Assembly (NCBI RefSeq): GCF_022539665.2
Contig: NC_081335.1
Span: 7,688,001-7,752,000 of the forward strand
Reading direction: 5' to 3'
Source: Daphnia carinata
Lineage: Eukaryota > Arthropoda > Branchiopoda > Diplostraca > Daphniidae
DNA: 64,000 nt
Part shown: positions 10,421 through 20,675 of the stretch, piece after piece
Position numbering within the stretch: position 1 is the first letter of the stretch
How the letters are laid out: each line of letters opens with the position of its first letter
Translations under genes and position numbers: made by a program
Notes under the pieces: generated by a model
The model's database searches: none
The model's input: only the letters and a program-made list of their open reading frames with translations
Told to the model about the DNA's origin: nothing

Positions 10421-13024
10421 ATGTCAAAAGGAGGGCCAAATTCCCAAAAAAGGATTCCGCTCTTCAAACGCTGGGGAAAATCCTTCCGCCAAACCCTCCC
10501 TTCCTTTAAGAAGGGAGCAGGACAGGGTCAGCCCACCGCTGACCAACAATACATCGAAGACCAATTAAAGAAGTTCGTCGCAAGTTGCAAAGACACACGA
10601 TTCGACGCAGGCCACTTCACTCCGCAAGAATTACAGGAGCACGCCAACGACGCGGAGTGGGAGCGCCTGGGAGCCCGACCTAAGACCCCACATCCACAAC
10701 CTTCCGCGCCCCCCAACAATTCAGCATCCCCGAAGACTGTGCCGGAGAAGAAACTCAAAGCATTTTAAGAAAGAACAGACTTTTGGACATCGCCCGACCT
10801 CTACTAAAGGACGCATCGGATACCGAAGAAGAACGAAGAGAGCTGCTAAGACAGGCAATCACCCTCCTACAAGAGGAGGACCCTTCTCTATTGCCAAGTG
10901 ACACCCCGAGGGCTTCGTTTCACAGCCAGTACTGGAACACCCCGATAGAAGAATACCCGAAGCGGAAATCATCTTTGAACTTCAACATCATCTGGAAGCC
11001 AACCACCGAAGACGACTGGACTCCGGGCAGACAAAAGCTGCATTGATAGCCCTACTCGAACTCCACCCTTATCTGTCCACACCCGCCCAAGTGTTTGAGT
11101 TCCTAGACCTGCGGACGGCCTACAGCCCCATCCGACCGGGGTCTTACGACAGCAACAGCCTCTCCACGGACTCCGCAAGCGACACCCCTCCGCCACCCAT
11201 CGGAGCAAGCCCACTACAGCCTCCCAAAGTAGCCGTAGGCAAATTGGTCGATATTTCGGAAGGCAACTCATCAAGAACCGACCCTCCAGGAACGTTACAT
11301 CACCTCGAGCCATTGTCAGGTGGACAAGCAATCCACAGAACCAAACCGAACCCCCCCCCAGTATCGTAGAAGAAAAAATCGTACCTCCCCCGTCTACGAG
11401 CACCCCTGTCCTCTCCCCCACAATGCCACAACATCACGCCATGCACCCCACTCCCGTTAACACCCTGTCTTACCCAGTAGCAGCAAAGGTGCCTTCCAAC
11501 CGGAAAGTATCGTTCACACCGATATTACCCACATACACCCCTACAATGGACCCCCAGTCGACAGAATTTCAGGGAGATTTGGTGGACACATGTGAGAAGG
11601 AATTGACCCGACTCCTAGAGGCAGGTGTCGAAATCCATGCAGCAGTCAACACCGCCTTATCTCGCACCAGATTGACCCAGGGTAATTACACCGCACCCGG
11701 ACACCCAACAACGAATGAGTATCTGAAACCGTCTGGTACCACTCTACAGACACCACGGACGGAACACAGCGCTTCCCAAACTCAAATCACGGCACCGCAA
11801 ATGACATCAGAACTACCCTCACGAGCGTACACTACCCAAGGCATCGTAACATCAACTCCCCTGAAAACCCAACCAGCGACGGACGGGCAACACCACCCGT
11901 TTTGGAAACTTGCTCAAGAACCTCCAACATACACGTCAAACCAAAGCCAACCCCAGCCATCAATCACTTCCGGCATAACCATTGAAGACAAAATCAGGTT
12001 AGCCCAACAAGAGCAGGCCATGCAAGCGTTCAGCTCGGTGGCCATCTTTTGCGATAGGCAAAGGTCCGGTCGTTTCGATGATTGGGTGGCTCACCTTGAG
12101 GCTACCCTAGACTTAGGTAACTTCGAAGAGGCGAGGAAACTCCGCCTGATGCGGTCCAAACTATACGGAGAAGCCGCCGAAGAATTCGATAACTTTAAAC
12201 TAGACAACCCAATCCGTTCCCAGGACTACGCAGCAGTTAAAGAGAGGCTCCTCAAGCTCTTCCACTCGACCGAGACGAGATCACAGAGGAGCGTGGAGTT
12301 TCACAACATGAGAAGAGAACCCGAAGAGAATATGCGACGTTACGCTAACCGCATACGGAAGGCATTCTACAAGGCTTATCCTATGGAAGGTGCCCTAGAT
12401 GCCGCCACTGCAGCATCCAGGGAGCAAATGATGATGGACCGGTTCATCGAAGGTCTACAATATGAACTCCAACCTAGGTTGAAACACAAGGAGTGGAACT
12501 CCTTCGAGAGCCTTATCGACAAAGCCGAGCTGGCAGCGATGGCCATCGAAGAAAGCCAGGCGAGGATACGCATCCAGGCTGCATATACGTCACCAAACAT
12601 CCCCAGCAGCCGAAATGCTGAACTAGCAGGCGTAATTGAGGCCTTGGAAAAACTGAACTCCAAAATAGAAAAGAACGCCTCCGACCAAAACCTAGAGTTG
12701 CAACACCGGTTGGCCGATCTGCAGCGCCAACTGACCAAACAACAGCAACCCGCCAAACCCCGAGACCCCATCGCATCGCAACCGGAGGCCCTCAGAAGAG
12801 CAGCAGTGTTGTGTGAATTCCACAACACATATGGAGGTCATACGACCGAAAATTGCTTTGCCAAATATCTACAACGCAACGATAAGTGCAGCCGCTGCAA
12901 TGAGATCGGGCATCGCCATAACTTTTGCCCCCTGATCAAGAACCCTCCACCCCCACCACCATCACACAAAGCAGAATCGCCCTCGGCTCAACCGGGCGCT
13001 ATGCGGCCGCAATCGGGAAACTAA
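10421..13024 (+). pseudogene. gag: gag polyprotein, 5' part frame-disrupted
   Basis: From ATG 10421 the reading passes through three frames before the long open part at 11423-13024 (533 codons). The segments are 10421-10768, then a frame open from 10684 to 11046, then one to 11369, then the last. Every change has the same sense, as single missing bases would give, and C runs lie at the likely sites (about 10707-10714, near 10957, and 11351-11359). The long part holds the retrotransposon gag domain (FDDWVAHLEATL, then RRYANRIRKAFYKAYP) and ends with an HTTENC-type motif and a CCHC zinc knuckle (CSRCNEIGHRHNFC), which bind nucleic acid. It overlaps pol by about 100 bases, with GGGAAAC just before its TAA. 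The damage may be real or an assembly effect. Confidence 0.85.
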
Positions 13025-13077
13025 ACGCCACCGACCAGCTTGTTGGGCCCCTCGGTGGATACCCTAAGCCCCAACAA
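13015..13077 (+). promoter_or_regulatory. -1 ribosomal frameshift element (slippery heptamer and pseudoknot)
   Basis: GGGAAAC (13015-13021) is phased G-GGA-AAC in the gag frame and is followed at once by the gag stop TAA. A -1 slip enters the pol frame exactly. After a 6-base spacer, CCACCGA (13028-13034) can pair with TCGGTGG (13052-13058). The loop sequence TTGTTGGG (13040-13047) can pair with CCCAACAA (13070-13077), forming an H-type pseudoknot with perfect 7-bp and 8-bp stems. Confidence 0.88.
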
Positions 13078-16000
13078 TTCGTCGAATCTGTATCCGACAC
13101 CCCAACCGCCCCAAGACTTAATCTAAACGTAGGAGGCTGCTCATTCCGAGCATTAGTGGATAGCGGAGCAGGGAAGAGTCTCGTCAGCAACACACTTTTC
13201 AACAAACTCCTGAAGCAAGGAATTAATCTGGAACATTCAAAGGAGGTAGCCGTCGACCTCTTTGACATAAACAACAGGCCCCTGACAAGCCAGGGAACAG
13301 TAGTATTAAACCTTCTCGTCGAGGACGAGAAGCCCCGTGAACCCTTCCGGCAAGAGTTCATCATCGTTCAGGGAATCATGGAAGATTGCGTTCTAGGTTT
13401 AGACGCTCTTTACAAACATGAGTTCACGATCGATGGTCGTGAGAAGCGCGTCTATCGTGCGAAGGAGTCTGATCAACTCCAGAACGAGGACAAACCGACC
13501 ATGATGGCGGCTCATCGAATTAGAGTACCTCCATCATCCGCATGCGTGGTGGAGAGCGAGAATAGTGACTTCAAGCTATCTCTCGACAATGCCTGTTTCT
13601 TCGTTAAAGACTCCCGCTTACCCCCTGGACTCCGATTGGATCCTTTCGTCTCGACACCGCTGAAAAATGGATTGTTTCGTATTGTAATGGTCAACGAGAC
13701 CAACCGCACCATCAACCTACCTCGTTACACCACCTTAGGGCACGTGACTGTTAAACCACGTACCTACATAGCCTCTTGTTCCACCGAAGCCCCTACCTTC
13801 CAGCCTGCTGTAGTAGAAGCCGCCCTACCAGATGCCGCCGAAGACGTCAAGGACAGTCTGCGCAACCTGCTCTTGGCGAACCAGCGCATCTTCGCATTCA
13901 AAACTAGCGATCTAGGTAATACAGGCCTAGTAAAACACGTAATCGACACTCAAGGACAAGGGCCCATCCGCCAAAGGCCATACCGAGCGTCACCCCGACA
14001 AAAAGAAGTCTCAAAAAAGATCATCGAGGAATTGCTGGAAAACGGTATCATACGACCGTCACTCTCTCCGTGGGCCGCCCCGATCGTACTCGTGAAGAAG
14101 AAAACAGGGGATGACCGGCTATGCATAGACTACCGAAAACTGAATGCAGTAACAAAGAAAGATTCCTTCCCCTTGCCAAGAATCGACGACGTTTTAGACC
14201 TCCTACATGGCCAGAAATGCTTTTCCACCCTGGATTTAGCCTCCGGCTACTGGCAGATCGAGATGGAAGAAGCGTCTAAGGAAAAGACCGCCTTCATCGT
14301 GGAGAACAACCTGTACGAATGGAACCGCCTCGCGTTCGGCCTCACAAATGCCCCAGGGACATTCCAAAGGCTGATGAACTTCGTTCTACAGGAAGAAATT
14401 GGAAAAACATGCCTCGTTTACCTAGACGACATAATCGTGTTTTCGAAGACCCACGAAGAAAACATGAAGAACCTGGGCAAGGTGTTCGCACTGCTGGAGA
14501 AAGCGAATCTCAGGATAAAACTTTCGAAGTGTAAGTTCCTAGCGAAGTCAGTACAATACTTGGGTCACGTCATTTCAGCAGAAGGAGTGGCGCCAGACCC
14601 AGCCAAAGTAGAAGCAATAGCCACCTACAGTAGACCGCAGACCGTCAAGGAATTGCAGTCCTTTCTAGGGCTGGCCTCGTATTATCGCCGTTTCATCAAA
14701 GGATTTTCTACTATAGCCCACCCACTACTATCACAGACGAAAGCAAAACCGCAAGACAAGATAGTGTGGGGTACCGAAGAAGAGAAGGCCTTCGAGTTCC
14801 TCAAAAACTGTCTGACATCAGAACCCATCTTGGCCTACCCAGACTTTACGAAAGAATTCATGATCTATACCGATGCTAGCGACTACGGGCTCGGCGCCGT
14901 TCTGTCCCAAATGCATGAAGGAAAGGATCGGCCGATCGCCTACGCGAGTCGACACTTGAACAAAGCCGAAGCGAACTACTCGACGATCGAAAAAGAAGCT
15001 GCGGCCGTAATTTTTGGGATAAAACGCTTCCGCCACTACCTACAAGATGAGCCATTCGTCATTATCAGTGACCACCGACCACTACAATGGCTGCAAACGT
15101 TCAAGGACGAAACCGGCCGACTCGGACGATGGGCCATCATGCTGGCAAACCTCAAGTACTCCATTAAGTACCGCCCCGGCAGAGTACACGAGAACGCCGA
15201 CTTCCTATCGCGGATTCCCATCAACGCGGTTCAGACATACCCGAAAACCGACGATATTATGCTGAACGAGCAACGAAAAGACGCTCTCTGCAGCGACATC
15301 AGGAGGAACCTAGAAGATGGTGCCCTCAGCGAAGAAAACAACAAAGAGATCTGGGTAAAGGAAATCGACCTATACTCGATCTCCAACGGAGTACTGTTCC
15401 GCCGGAACGAACCAACATCTAAGAAGAGGAGACCCTTCGCCCAACAACAAGTAGTAGTACCCCTTAACCTAAGAAAACCGCTGCTACAAGAGTACCACGA
15501 CTCACCGATCTCCGGCCACTTAGCCTATCAAAGGACCGTCCTACGGCTGCGGGACAAGTATTACTGGCCGACGATGCTCTCGGACGTCAAAGAGTATTGT
15601 CTGGCCTGTGCACCCTGCGCCCTCCAACGACGATCTAATTTACGAGCCTTTTTGAACCCATTGGATCTCGCCTCGAGACCATTTGAGGTACTGGGAATGG
15701 ACTTCTTAGGACCCATTCAACCTCACTCACTGCAAGGAAACAACCACATCCTTGTCATAACCGACTATCTCACAAAATGGGTAGAAGTCGTTCCGCTCCC
15801 AGACCAAACAGCCCTGACGACGTGTAAAGCCCTAATGGATAAAATCATTTTATATCATGGACCCCCAAGGGCGATAATCACCGACCGCGGGTCAAATTTT
15901 ACATCCGAGCTCTTCTCGTCATTGTGCAACAACCTACAAATCAAGCAACTGAAGACAACTGCCTACCATCCCCAGACCAATGGACTCACGGAAAGGTTTA

Positions 16001-16851
16001 ACAAAACGGTCGTGGAAATGCTACGAAAATACATGGACCAAGGGTTCCCGAAATGGGAGGAGATGCTAGGACCAGTAGGATTCGCCTACAGGAATTCGGT
16101 ACACTCCTCTACCTTAGAAACACCGTACTTTCTAAACCACGGTCGCGACCCTACGATGCCCATCGACCAATTTCTACGGGCGCCAACAACAAATATAATC
16201 ACACCTTCGGATTACAAAAGCCAAATCATGCAACGTCTGCACGAAGCCTTCCTCTTAGTCAAAGACAATCTAGCCCAAGCCAGGGAACAGCAGCGAGCCC
16301 AGTACGATAAACGTGCTAAGGAATACGACTTCAAAGTAGGAGACAAGGTCCTCATCGACGTTAGGACCCCGATGGCCGGTACCAGCAAGAAACTTATTCC
16401 ACGATTTGCGGGACCATACCGGATAATCAAGGTGCACAGCAACCAGACCGTGGAAGTCCAAGAGTGCCCAGGTAAACAAACACAGCGAGTCCACGTAAAC
16501 CGAATAAAGCCGCTGTACGAGTCCATGATCTGGAAAGAAGAGCCGACCGTCGAACACACAGATCCCCGCCGACAGACTTGGACTACTAGCCTCCCCGGCG
16601 AATTGGAACTCCCAGCCCCAGTTACCCTGGAAGAACACCTTAACCTCGACGAAACGGACCTCATAGACTTCCACGGATGGTCTCAGCCAATAGAAATAAC
16701 TGGAGAAGAAATCCCAGTCCACGAGATAATACCACCATCAACAAACCCTGACCCTCCTACCCCACTCATACCCGCCATACCACCCTTACCCGAACGTCAC
16801 CCTGGTCTCCGACCCCGAAATGTCCTTAGACCCCCGCCCCTCTTTGAATAA
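13019..16851 (+). CDS. pol: Pol polyprotein: protease, reverse transcriptase, RNase H, integrase
   Basis: The frame is open from before 12925 to the stop at 16851; entry is by -1 frameshift at 13015-13021. Residue numbers count from the codon at 12925. An aspartic protease has D79 in ALVDSGAG and a later LGLDAL flap-region partner. Reverse transcriptase has FSTLDLASGYWQ and the catalytic YLDD at 499-502. RNase H has D650 in YTDAS, with later EKE and SDH motifs. Integrase has an HHCC finger (H858...CLACAPC) and a D926-D987-E1023 triad with D,D(60) and D,D(35)E spacing. A KVGDKVLI stretch and a proline-rich tail end the protein. The order RT-RH-IN is typical of Ty3/gypsy. All catalytic residues checked are intact and no stop interrupts the frame, so this part of the copy could be functional. 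Confidence 0.95.
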
Positions 16852-17012
16852 CAAACTTTACTTTAGCATTAGAGTAGTAAGACGTAGCAAACAGTTTTGC
16901 GCAGAAAGCCAATAGTGCCTTTGTTTTATTGTCATTTTTTGTGTGTAGAATAGGTATTTTACGTTATTATTGTTCTCAAAAAAAAAAAACCCTGTCATGT
17001 CTTGTTCCCCTT

Positions 17013-17014
17013 AG
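17013..17014 (+). promoter_or_regulatory. Splice acceptor before the envelope ORF
   Basis: A pyrimidine-rich run (CTTGTTCCCCTTAG) ends at 17014, eight bases before the ATG at 17022. It follows an A run at 16979-16989. Its phase matches the LTR donor at 9473. Confidence 0.6.
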
Positions 17015-17021
17015 ATTTTTT

Positions 17022-18917
17022 ATGATGACCTTACTCGCCCTTTCATCCCCCACCCTCGCGGCTGCTTTTAACGTAACCGTATGCAACTGCGACAACGCGG
17101 TGAATTTGGGGTTCCTCAAAATGGAAGAGGACGAGTGCGCGTACGAAGCAGCACCCACACCACCAACGCCGGTGGCGTACGCCATCTACTCCTCACTCCC
17201 AGAAGTCAAACGGTTCGCTGGACACACATGCAGCATGTGGGAAGTGACCACAACGGTGTACAAAGACTTCCTGCAGTGGAACCAAGTGTCCCACAGCCGC
17301 AAACCCATCGAAGTGGACGCAGCGACATGCCGACGGATGAGGGATTCGCGACAGTGCCGAGGAAAAGCCATGGACATCGTCGGTCCAAACGCTTTTGCTC
17401 TTGAGGGCTACCCGTTCGTAGAGACGAGTTGGTTACAGACCACTACGGAAAAAATGACCAATTGCCGCCTCGAAGAAGTAACCCTACAATCGGAGTGCCC
17501 AAACTGCACCATCAGCTCCCCGCTCGGAGATGCCCCTGGGGCAGCAAGCGGTTCCCTCCAACACAACTTGGTAACCCTCGTATGGGAAGACACCTGGAAA
17601 GAAGCGAAACCATGCGAACTGAAGATGATAGGACACGGACTCGGCGTTAAATACACAACGGATAATGACACCATTTTCCGCGTACGTGACCCATCAAAAC
17701 AACTAGACTTCATATACTCAATGGAGAATCGCTCCGCCTGCGACAACCAGACCTTGTTTGCGCTTCACCCCGTCCTGGGCATGGACAAAGTCGTCATCGC
17801 AGTACGAGAAAGCCCCGAGATGGAAGAAAGGACCGAAATAATAGCCAACCAGTCGAGCGAGGCGGTACCGTCATTAGCGCAGGCAGAGATCGAGTATGCA
17901 AGCCACACCCAATACATCAGAGATTTCGCAATGGAAATCTCCAATCATCTAGCTCGTGAGATACGTAGTCTACAATGCGAAAGCCGCAGGGCAGCCTATC
18001 ATGCCGCCACGACAACAGCCCAATACGACAGCTGGCTAGCGGCCACACATCTGGATCTTCCACTCTGCACCAAACTGGTAACAATAGGAACCTCCGTGTC
18101 GGTGCTACAGTGCTTTCCGCAAAACGTCACCTTCGAAACTGTCTTCACGCCTTGCGGCGCCCAACCTAAGGCGGGGAACAGTACGATCAGCATAGAAGGA
18201 TGGGAGCTCACGAAGTATTCCGAGTGCTACTGGCACGCGAACTTCGTCAACTTTAACGGCAAGGCTCACGCTTTCAGGAATAACACTTGGACGCCCGTGA
18301 ACCCCAGCTTGGCCATGCACGGCCGACGCCTAATCGACGCGACACCACTAGAAATTGACAACTCCCTAGGCATGATAATGCAGTTACACCCCACCATAAC
18401 ATCGCACCCACTGAGCACCTCCAAAATCATGGCCGACATCTTGGCATACATCCAGCTCGGATACGTCACCGAAATGTCGGGAGAACGACACACAGACACC
18501 ATACTCATCCACCCAAGCCAAGCAGGGGACATCTCCTTCATGGCAAGACTCGGATCCTGGCTCCGGAGCTTCGGGATTCTATCAGGAGTAGGAATGGCAA
18601 TTGCCTTAGCCTTCCGGTTTTGTGGATTGGGTTCGCTTCTAGGACTCTACATTCCATGTTGTAGGCACTTCAATCCCTGCAGCTGGTTAACACCACCACA
18701 ATCCATTCATCGAGACATCGAGATGGGACTCCCAGCTGCTTCTGCACCACCACCGAGCGCCCCGGTGACTATCGTCAACCTGCCGCCCACATCGTCGACG
18801 GGATTGAATGGCGCACCAAGACCCACATCAAATCAACAATACTTCGCACAACCATCCGCACACCCCCTTCGCCTTGCACAACGGAGAGAAGCAGCCGCCC
18901 TCCTGTCCAGCCCCTAA
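17022..18917 (+). CDS. env: Envelope-like glycoprotein
   Basis: 631 codons from ATG 17022; the open frame extends back to 16929 without an upstream ATG. The N-terminus is a hydrophobic signal peptide ending near an AAA site. The ectodomain (~16-510) is cysteine-rich with many N-glycosylation sequons (NVT, NCT, NDT, NRS, NQT, NQS, NST, NNT). A hydrophobic segment at ~515-545 (including GVGMAIALAF) should be the membrane anchor, followed by Cys-rich PCCRHFNPC and a proline-rich tail of ~85 residues. This is the layout of a type I viral envelope protein. The Cys/Trp pattern near residues 60-115 (HTCSMW, SHSRKPIEV, CRRM) reminds me of glycoproteins of negative-strand arthropod viruses of the chuvirus kind, an impression from memory only. 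Translation probably starts on a spliced mRNA, see the acceptor at 17014. It is intact. Confidence 0.8.
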   Translation: MMTLLALSSPTLAAAFNVTVCNCDNAVNLGFLKMEEDECAYEAAPTPPTPVAYAIYSSLPEVKRFAGHTCSMWEVTTTVYKDFLQWNQVSHSRKPIEVDAATCRRMRDSRQCRGKAMDIVGPNAFALEGYPFVETSWLQTTTEKMTNCRLEEVTLQSECPNCTISSPLGDAPGAASGSLQHNLVTLVWEDTWKEAKPCELKMIGHGLGVKYTTDNDTIFRVRDPSKQLDFIYSMENRSACDNQTLFALHPVLGMDKVVIAVRESPEMEERTEIIANQSSEAVPSLAQAEIEYASHTQYIRDFAMEISNHLAREIRSLQCESRRAAYHAATTTAQYDSWLAATHLDLPLCTKLVTIGTSVSVLQCFPQNVTFETVFTPCGAQPKAGNSTISIEGWELTKYSECYWHANFVNFNGKAHAFRNNTWTPVNPSLAMHGRRLIDATPLEIDNSLGMIMQLHPTITSHPLSTSKIMADILAYIQLGYVTEMSGERHTDTILIHPSQAGDISFMARLGSWLRSFGILSGVGMAIALAFRFCGLGSLLGLYIPCCRHFNPCSWLTPPQSIHRDIEMGLPAASAPPPSAPVTIVNLPPTSSTGLNGAPRPTSNQQYFAQPSAHPLRLAQRREAAALLSSP

Positions 18918-19093
18918 AACTAGCCAATGTCATGTCAATGTCAATATCATGTTAGCATCGTAGGCCCTTAAGGCAATAGCACTAGTTGATCGTAAACTTG
19001 ACTTAATACCGTAGAATGATTTAATACCTCCACGATGCCATATCTCCAACCCCCCGTCAACGTACTGTAACCCTACCTAACTCTACCTACCTT

Positions 19094-19095
19094 AG
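19094..19095 (+). promoter_or_regulatory. Splice acceptor before the acidic ORF
   Basis: CTCTACCTACCTTAG ends at 19095. Joining the LTR leader exon here reads straight into the open frame that contains the acidic ORF. No ATG in that frame precedes 19307. Confidence 0.5.
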
Positions 19096-19771
19096 GACCC
19101 CAATACCGTCGGCCATAACCTCGGACCCAAGAAGCCATAGCAGGGACGGTCACGCCTCCTGGTGGGTCACTGACGAAGACGACGAAGACATTCCTTACTG
19201 CGCCGATTATCCTTCCAACGACAACGACACACAGCACGCCACGACTCACTACGAAGACGAAGAGGAAATTCTCTACTGTGCGGACTATCCCCATGACGAC
19301 GAGGCCATGTACGATACCGACACTACAGACGAGGCCTCACTACCCCCGGAAGATGTATTTTGGGCGGAAAACTCTTTCTCTTCAGGCACATCGACCGTCA
19401 TTCTACATTTAGCCGAAGGTGCAGCCGTCAATCGCCAGGAATCGCCGTACAGTCTGACGCCAACCAGTGACGAAGAAGAAAGAGGTCTGAACTTTGCGGC
19501 GTTAAACGACAGTATTGCTAGGATACGGGGCGAGAAACATAATGTTAGCGTCATCAGCAGCCATTATTCGCTGGACTCTGACGAAGAGGATTTCGCAGCA
19601 GCACGTTATGTCGAGCGACAATACCTGCTCCCCTCCCAAAGGAAGCACGGCAACGGCTGGGAAACCGCCAGTTGGGAGGATTTAAGAACCGATCTATGGA
19701 GCGACATGGAGGACCCGGGACCGCGAACATCCACACCGACGAGTGATGGCGAATCCTGGAACCGACCCTAG
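19096..19771 (+). CDS. Acidic accessory ORF of the retrotransposon
   Basis: The frame is open from 19025 to the stop at 19769-19771, but its first ATG is at 19307 (154 codons). If spliced at 19095 it gains about 70 residues. That extra part contains two acidic repeats, each a run of Asp/Glu followed by YCADYP. The rest is rich in Asp, Glu, Ser and Thr with TPTSDEEE, DSDEED and a C-terminal TPTSDGE, resembling casein kinase II targets. I recognise no family. The position between env and the 3' LTR is where complex retroviruses keep regulatory genes, but a regulatory role is only inference. A strictly noncoding 3' region is the alternative; the repeated codon-level motif argues against it. Confidence 0.55.
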
Positions 19772-19817
19772 GCGCCAGATGACTACCAAATAGATCCGAT
19801 TGCGAGGCGCAATCTTC

Positions 19818-19829
19818 CGAGGAGGGGAG
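19818..19829 (+). other. Polypurine tract
   Basis: CGAGGAGGGGAG lies three bases before the TGTAAGG start of the 3' LTR, as expected for the plus-strand primer. Confidence 0.75.
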
Positions 19830-19832
19830 TCA

Positions 19833-20675
19833 TGTAAGGACTCTCAATAAACTTTAAGCTCAATAATGTAAGAACCCCGACAAACGTTAAGTTCAATAAA
19901 TAATTAGATGATCTGAGTTATAGCCCTTTGTTGCTGCTACCCCCTCTACCTTCCCCCACTGACTATTTTTGTCTCTTGTTTCGTCTTAAATCACCCTTTT
20001 GACGCATAATGGGGGGTCATCGACAGGGCATAAATCAGCTGACCTCGCTTCTCGCGTAACACGCTGGTTCTGTTCGACGACCCCACGCAACTTAGCGTTC
20101 CCACGGAGAGTTGGCGTCATCAAGCCGCCGCACGGTATAAAACCCACGCCGGAGTTATGCTCAAGAGTCAGTCTTCACTTAGTTGCCCAAGTGCAGTAGT
20201 CATAGAAATAGTTCCTCAGTTTTCTTTTGCCTTGTTCCGAGTATTGTGTAACCCCGTATTGTCAAAGTGCAATAAACTGTGACGCAGCGCTATTACCGAC
20301 GTGTTTTCTATTTCCTCCTTACCAACGTTCCGTCGAGCCGACGATCCATACCGACGCCGCCCTCATACCTCGACACTGCGCCACCGCACCTTTAGCCCTT
20401 CGGAACCATGGTTTCCATGTAAGTACCTCACTACCCCTGCCCTTCCCTTCTTTAGCTTTCTTTCGTGTTCTTTTCATATCCAGGGCAGCCGATTGTGATT
20501 TGTGTTGCTGTCGCGGATCGGGGTCTTGAACCAATATGTCATTAAATGATAGTTGTGTTTAATTGAATGCACCACCCATCCAAATGACCAGAATATTAGA
20601 ATTTAAGTACTAACCTGACCGTCGTCAGTATTGAGTGTTATTTGTGTTGTGTGCTTTAATCCCCCATGTCTTGAC
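19833..20675 (+). repeat. 3' LTR (altered 3' end)
   Basis: Near-identical to the 5' LTR from TGTAAGG to the CTTTCTTTCGTGTTC block. A segment at ~20478-20567 is then replaced by different sequence relative to 9527-9573. Matching resumes at CACCACCCATCC and runs to CCCCCA (20666). The last ~40 bases are changed: GTCTTGA is kept but the terminal TTATTGCA is missing, so the exact end is uncertain. Confidence 0.85.

Larger units (their letters stand above)
8886..20675 (+). mobile_element. Ty3/gypsy-type LTR retrotransposon with envelope-like gene
   Basis: Two LTRs (8886-9709 and 19833-~20675) flank gag, pol (protease-RT-RNase H-integrase), an envelope-like ORF and an acidic ORF. The LTRs start TGTAAGG. 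A TGG primer-binding site lies 2 bases after the 5' LTR and a purine-rich tract precedes the 3' LTR. RNase H before integrase marks the Ty3/gypsy (Metaviridae) order. The first ~640 bases of the two LTRs differ at only about five positions plus small indels, so the insertion looks young. No matching target duplication is visible because the last bases of the 3' LTR are altered. The envelope makes it errantivirus-like in layout; descent from the insect errantivirus lineage is not established. Confidence 0.93.

Noticed and set aside
12376-12828. Antisense open frames of ~150 codons over gag and pol
   Set aside because: They mirror the coding strand and show no domain.
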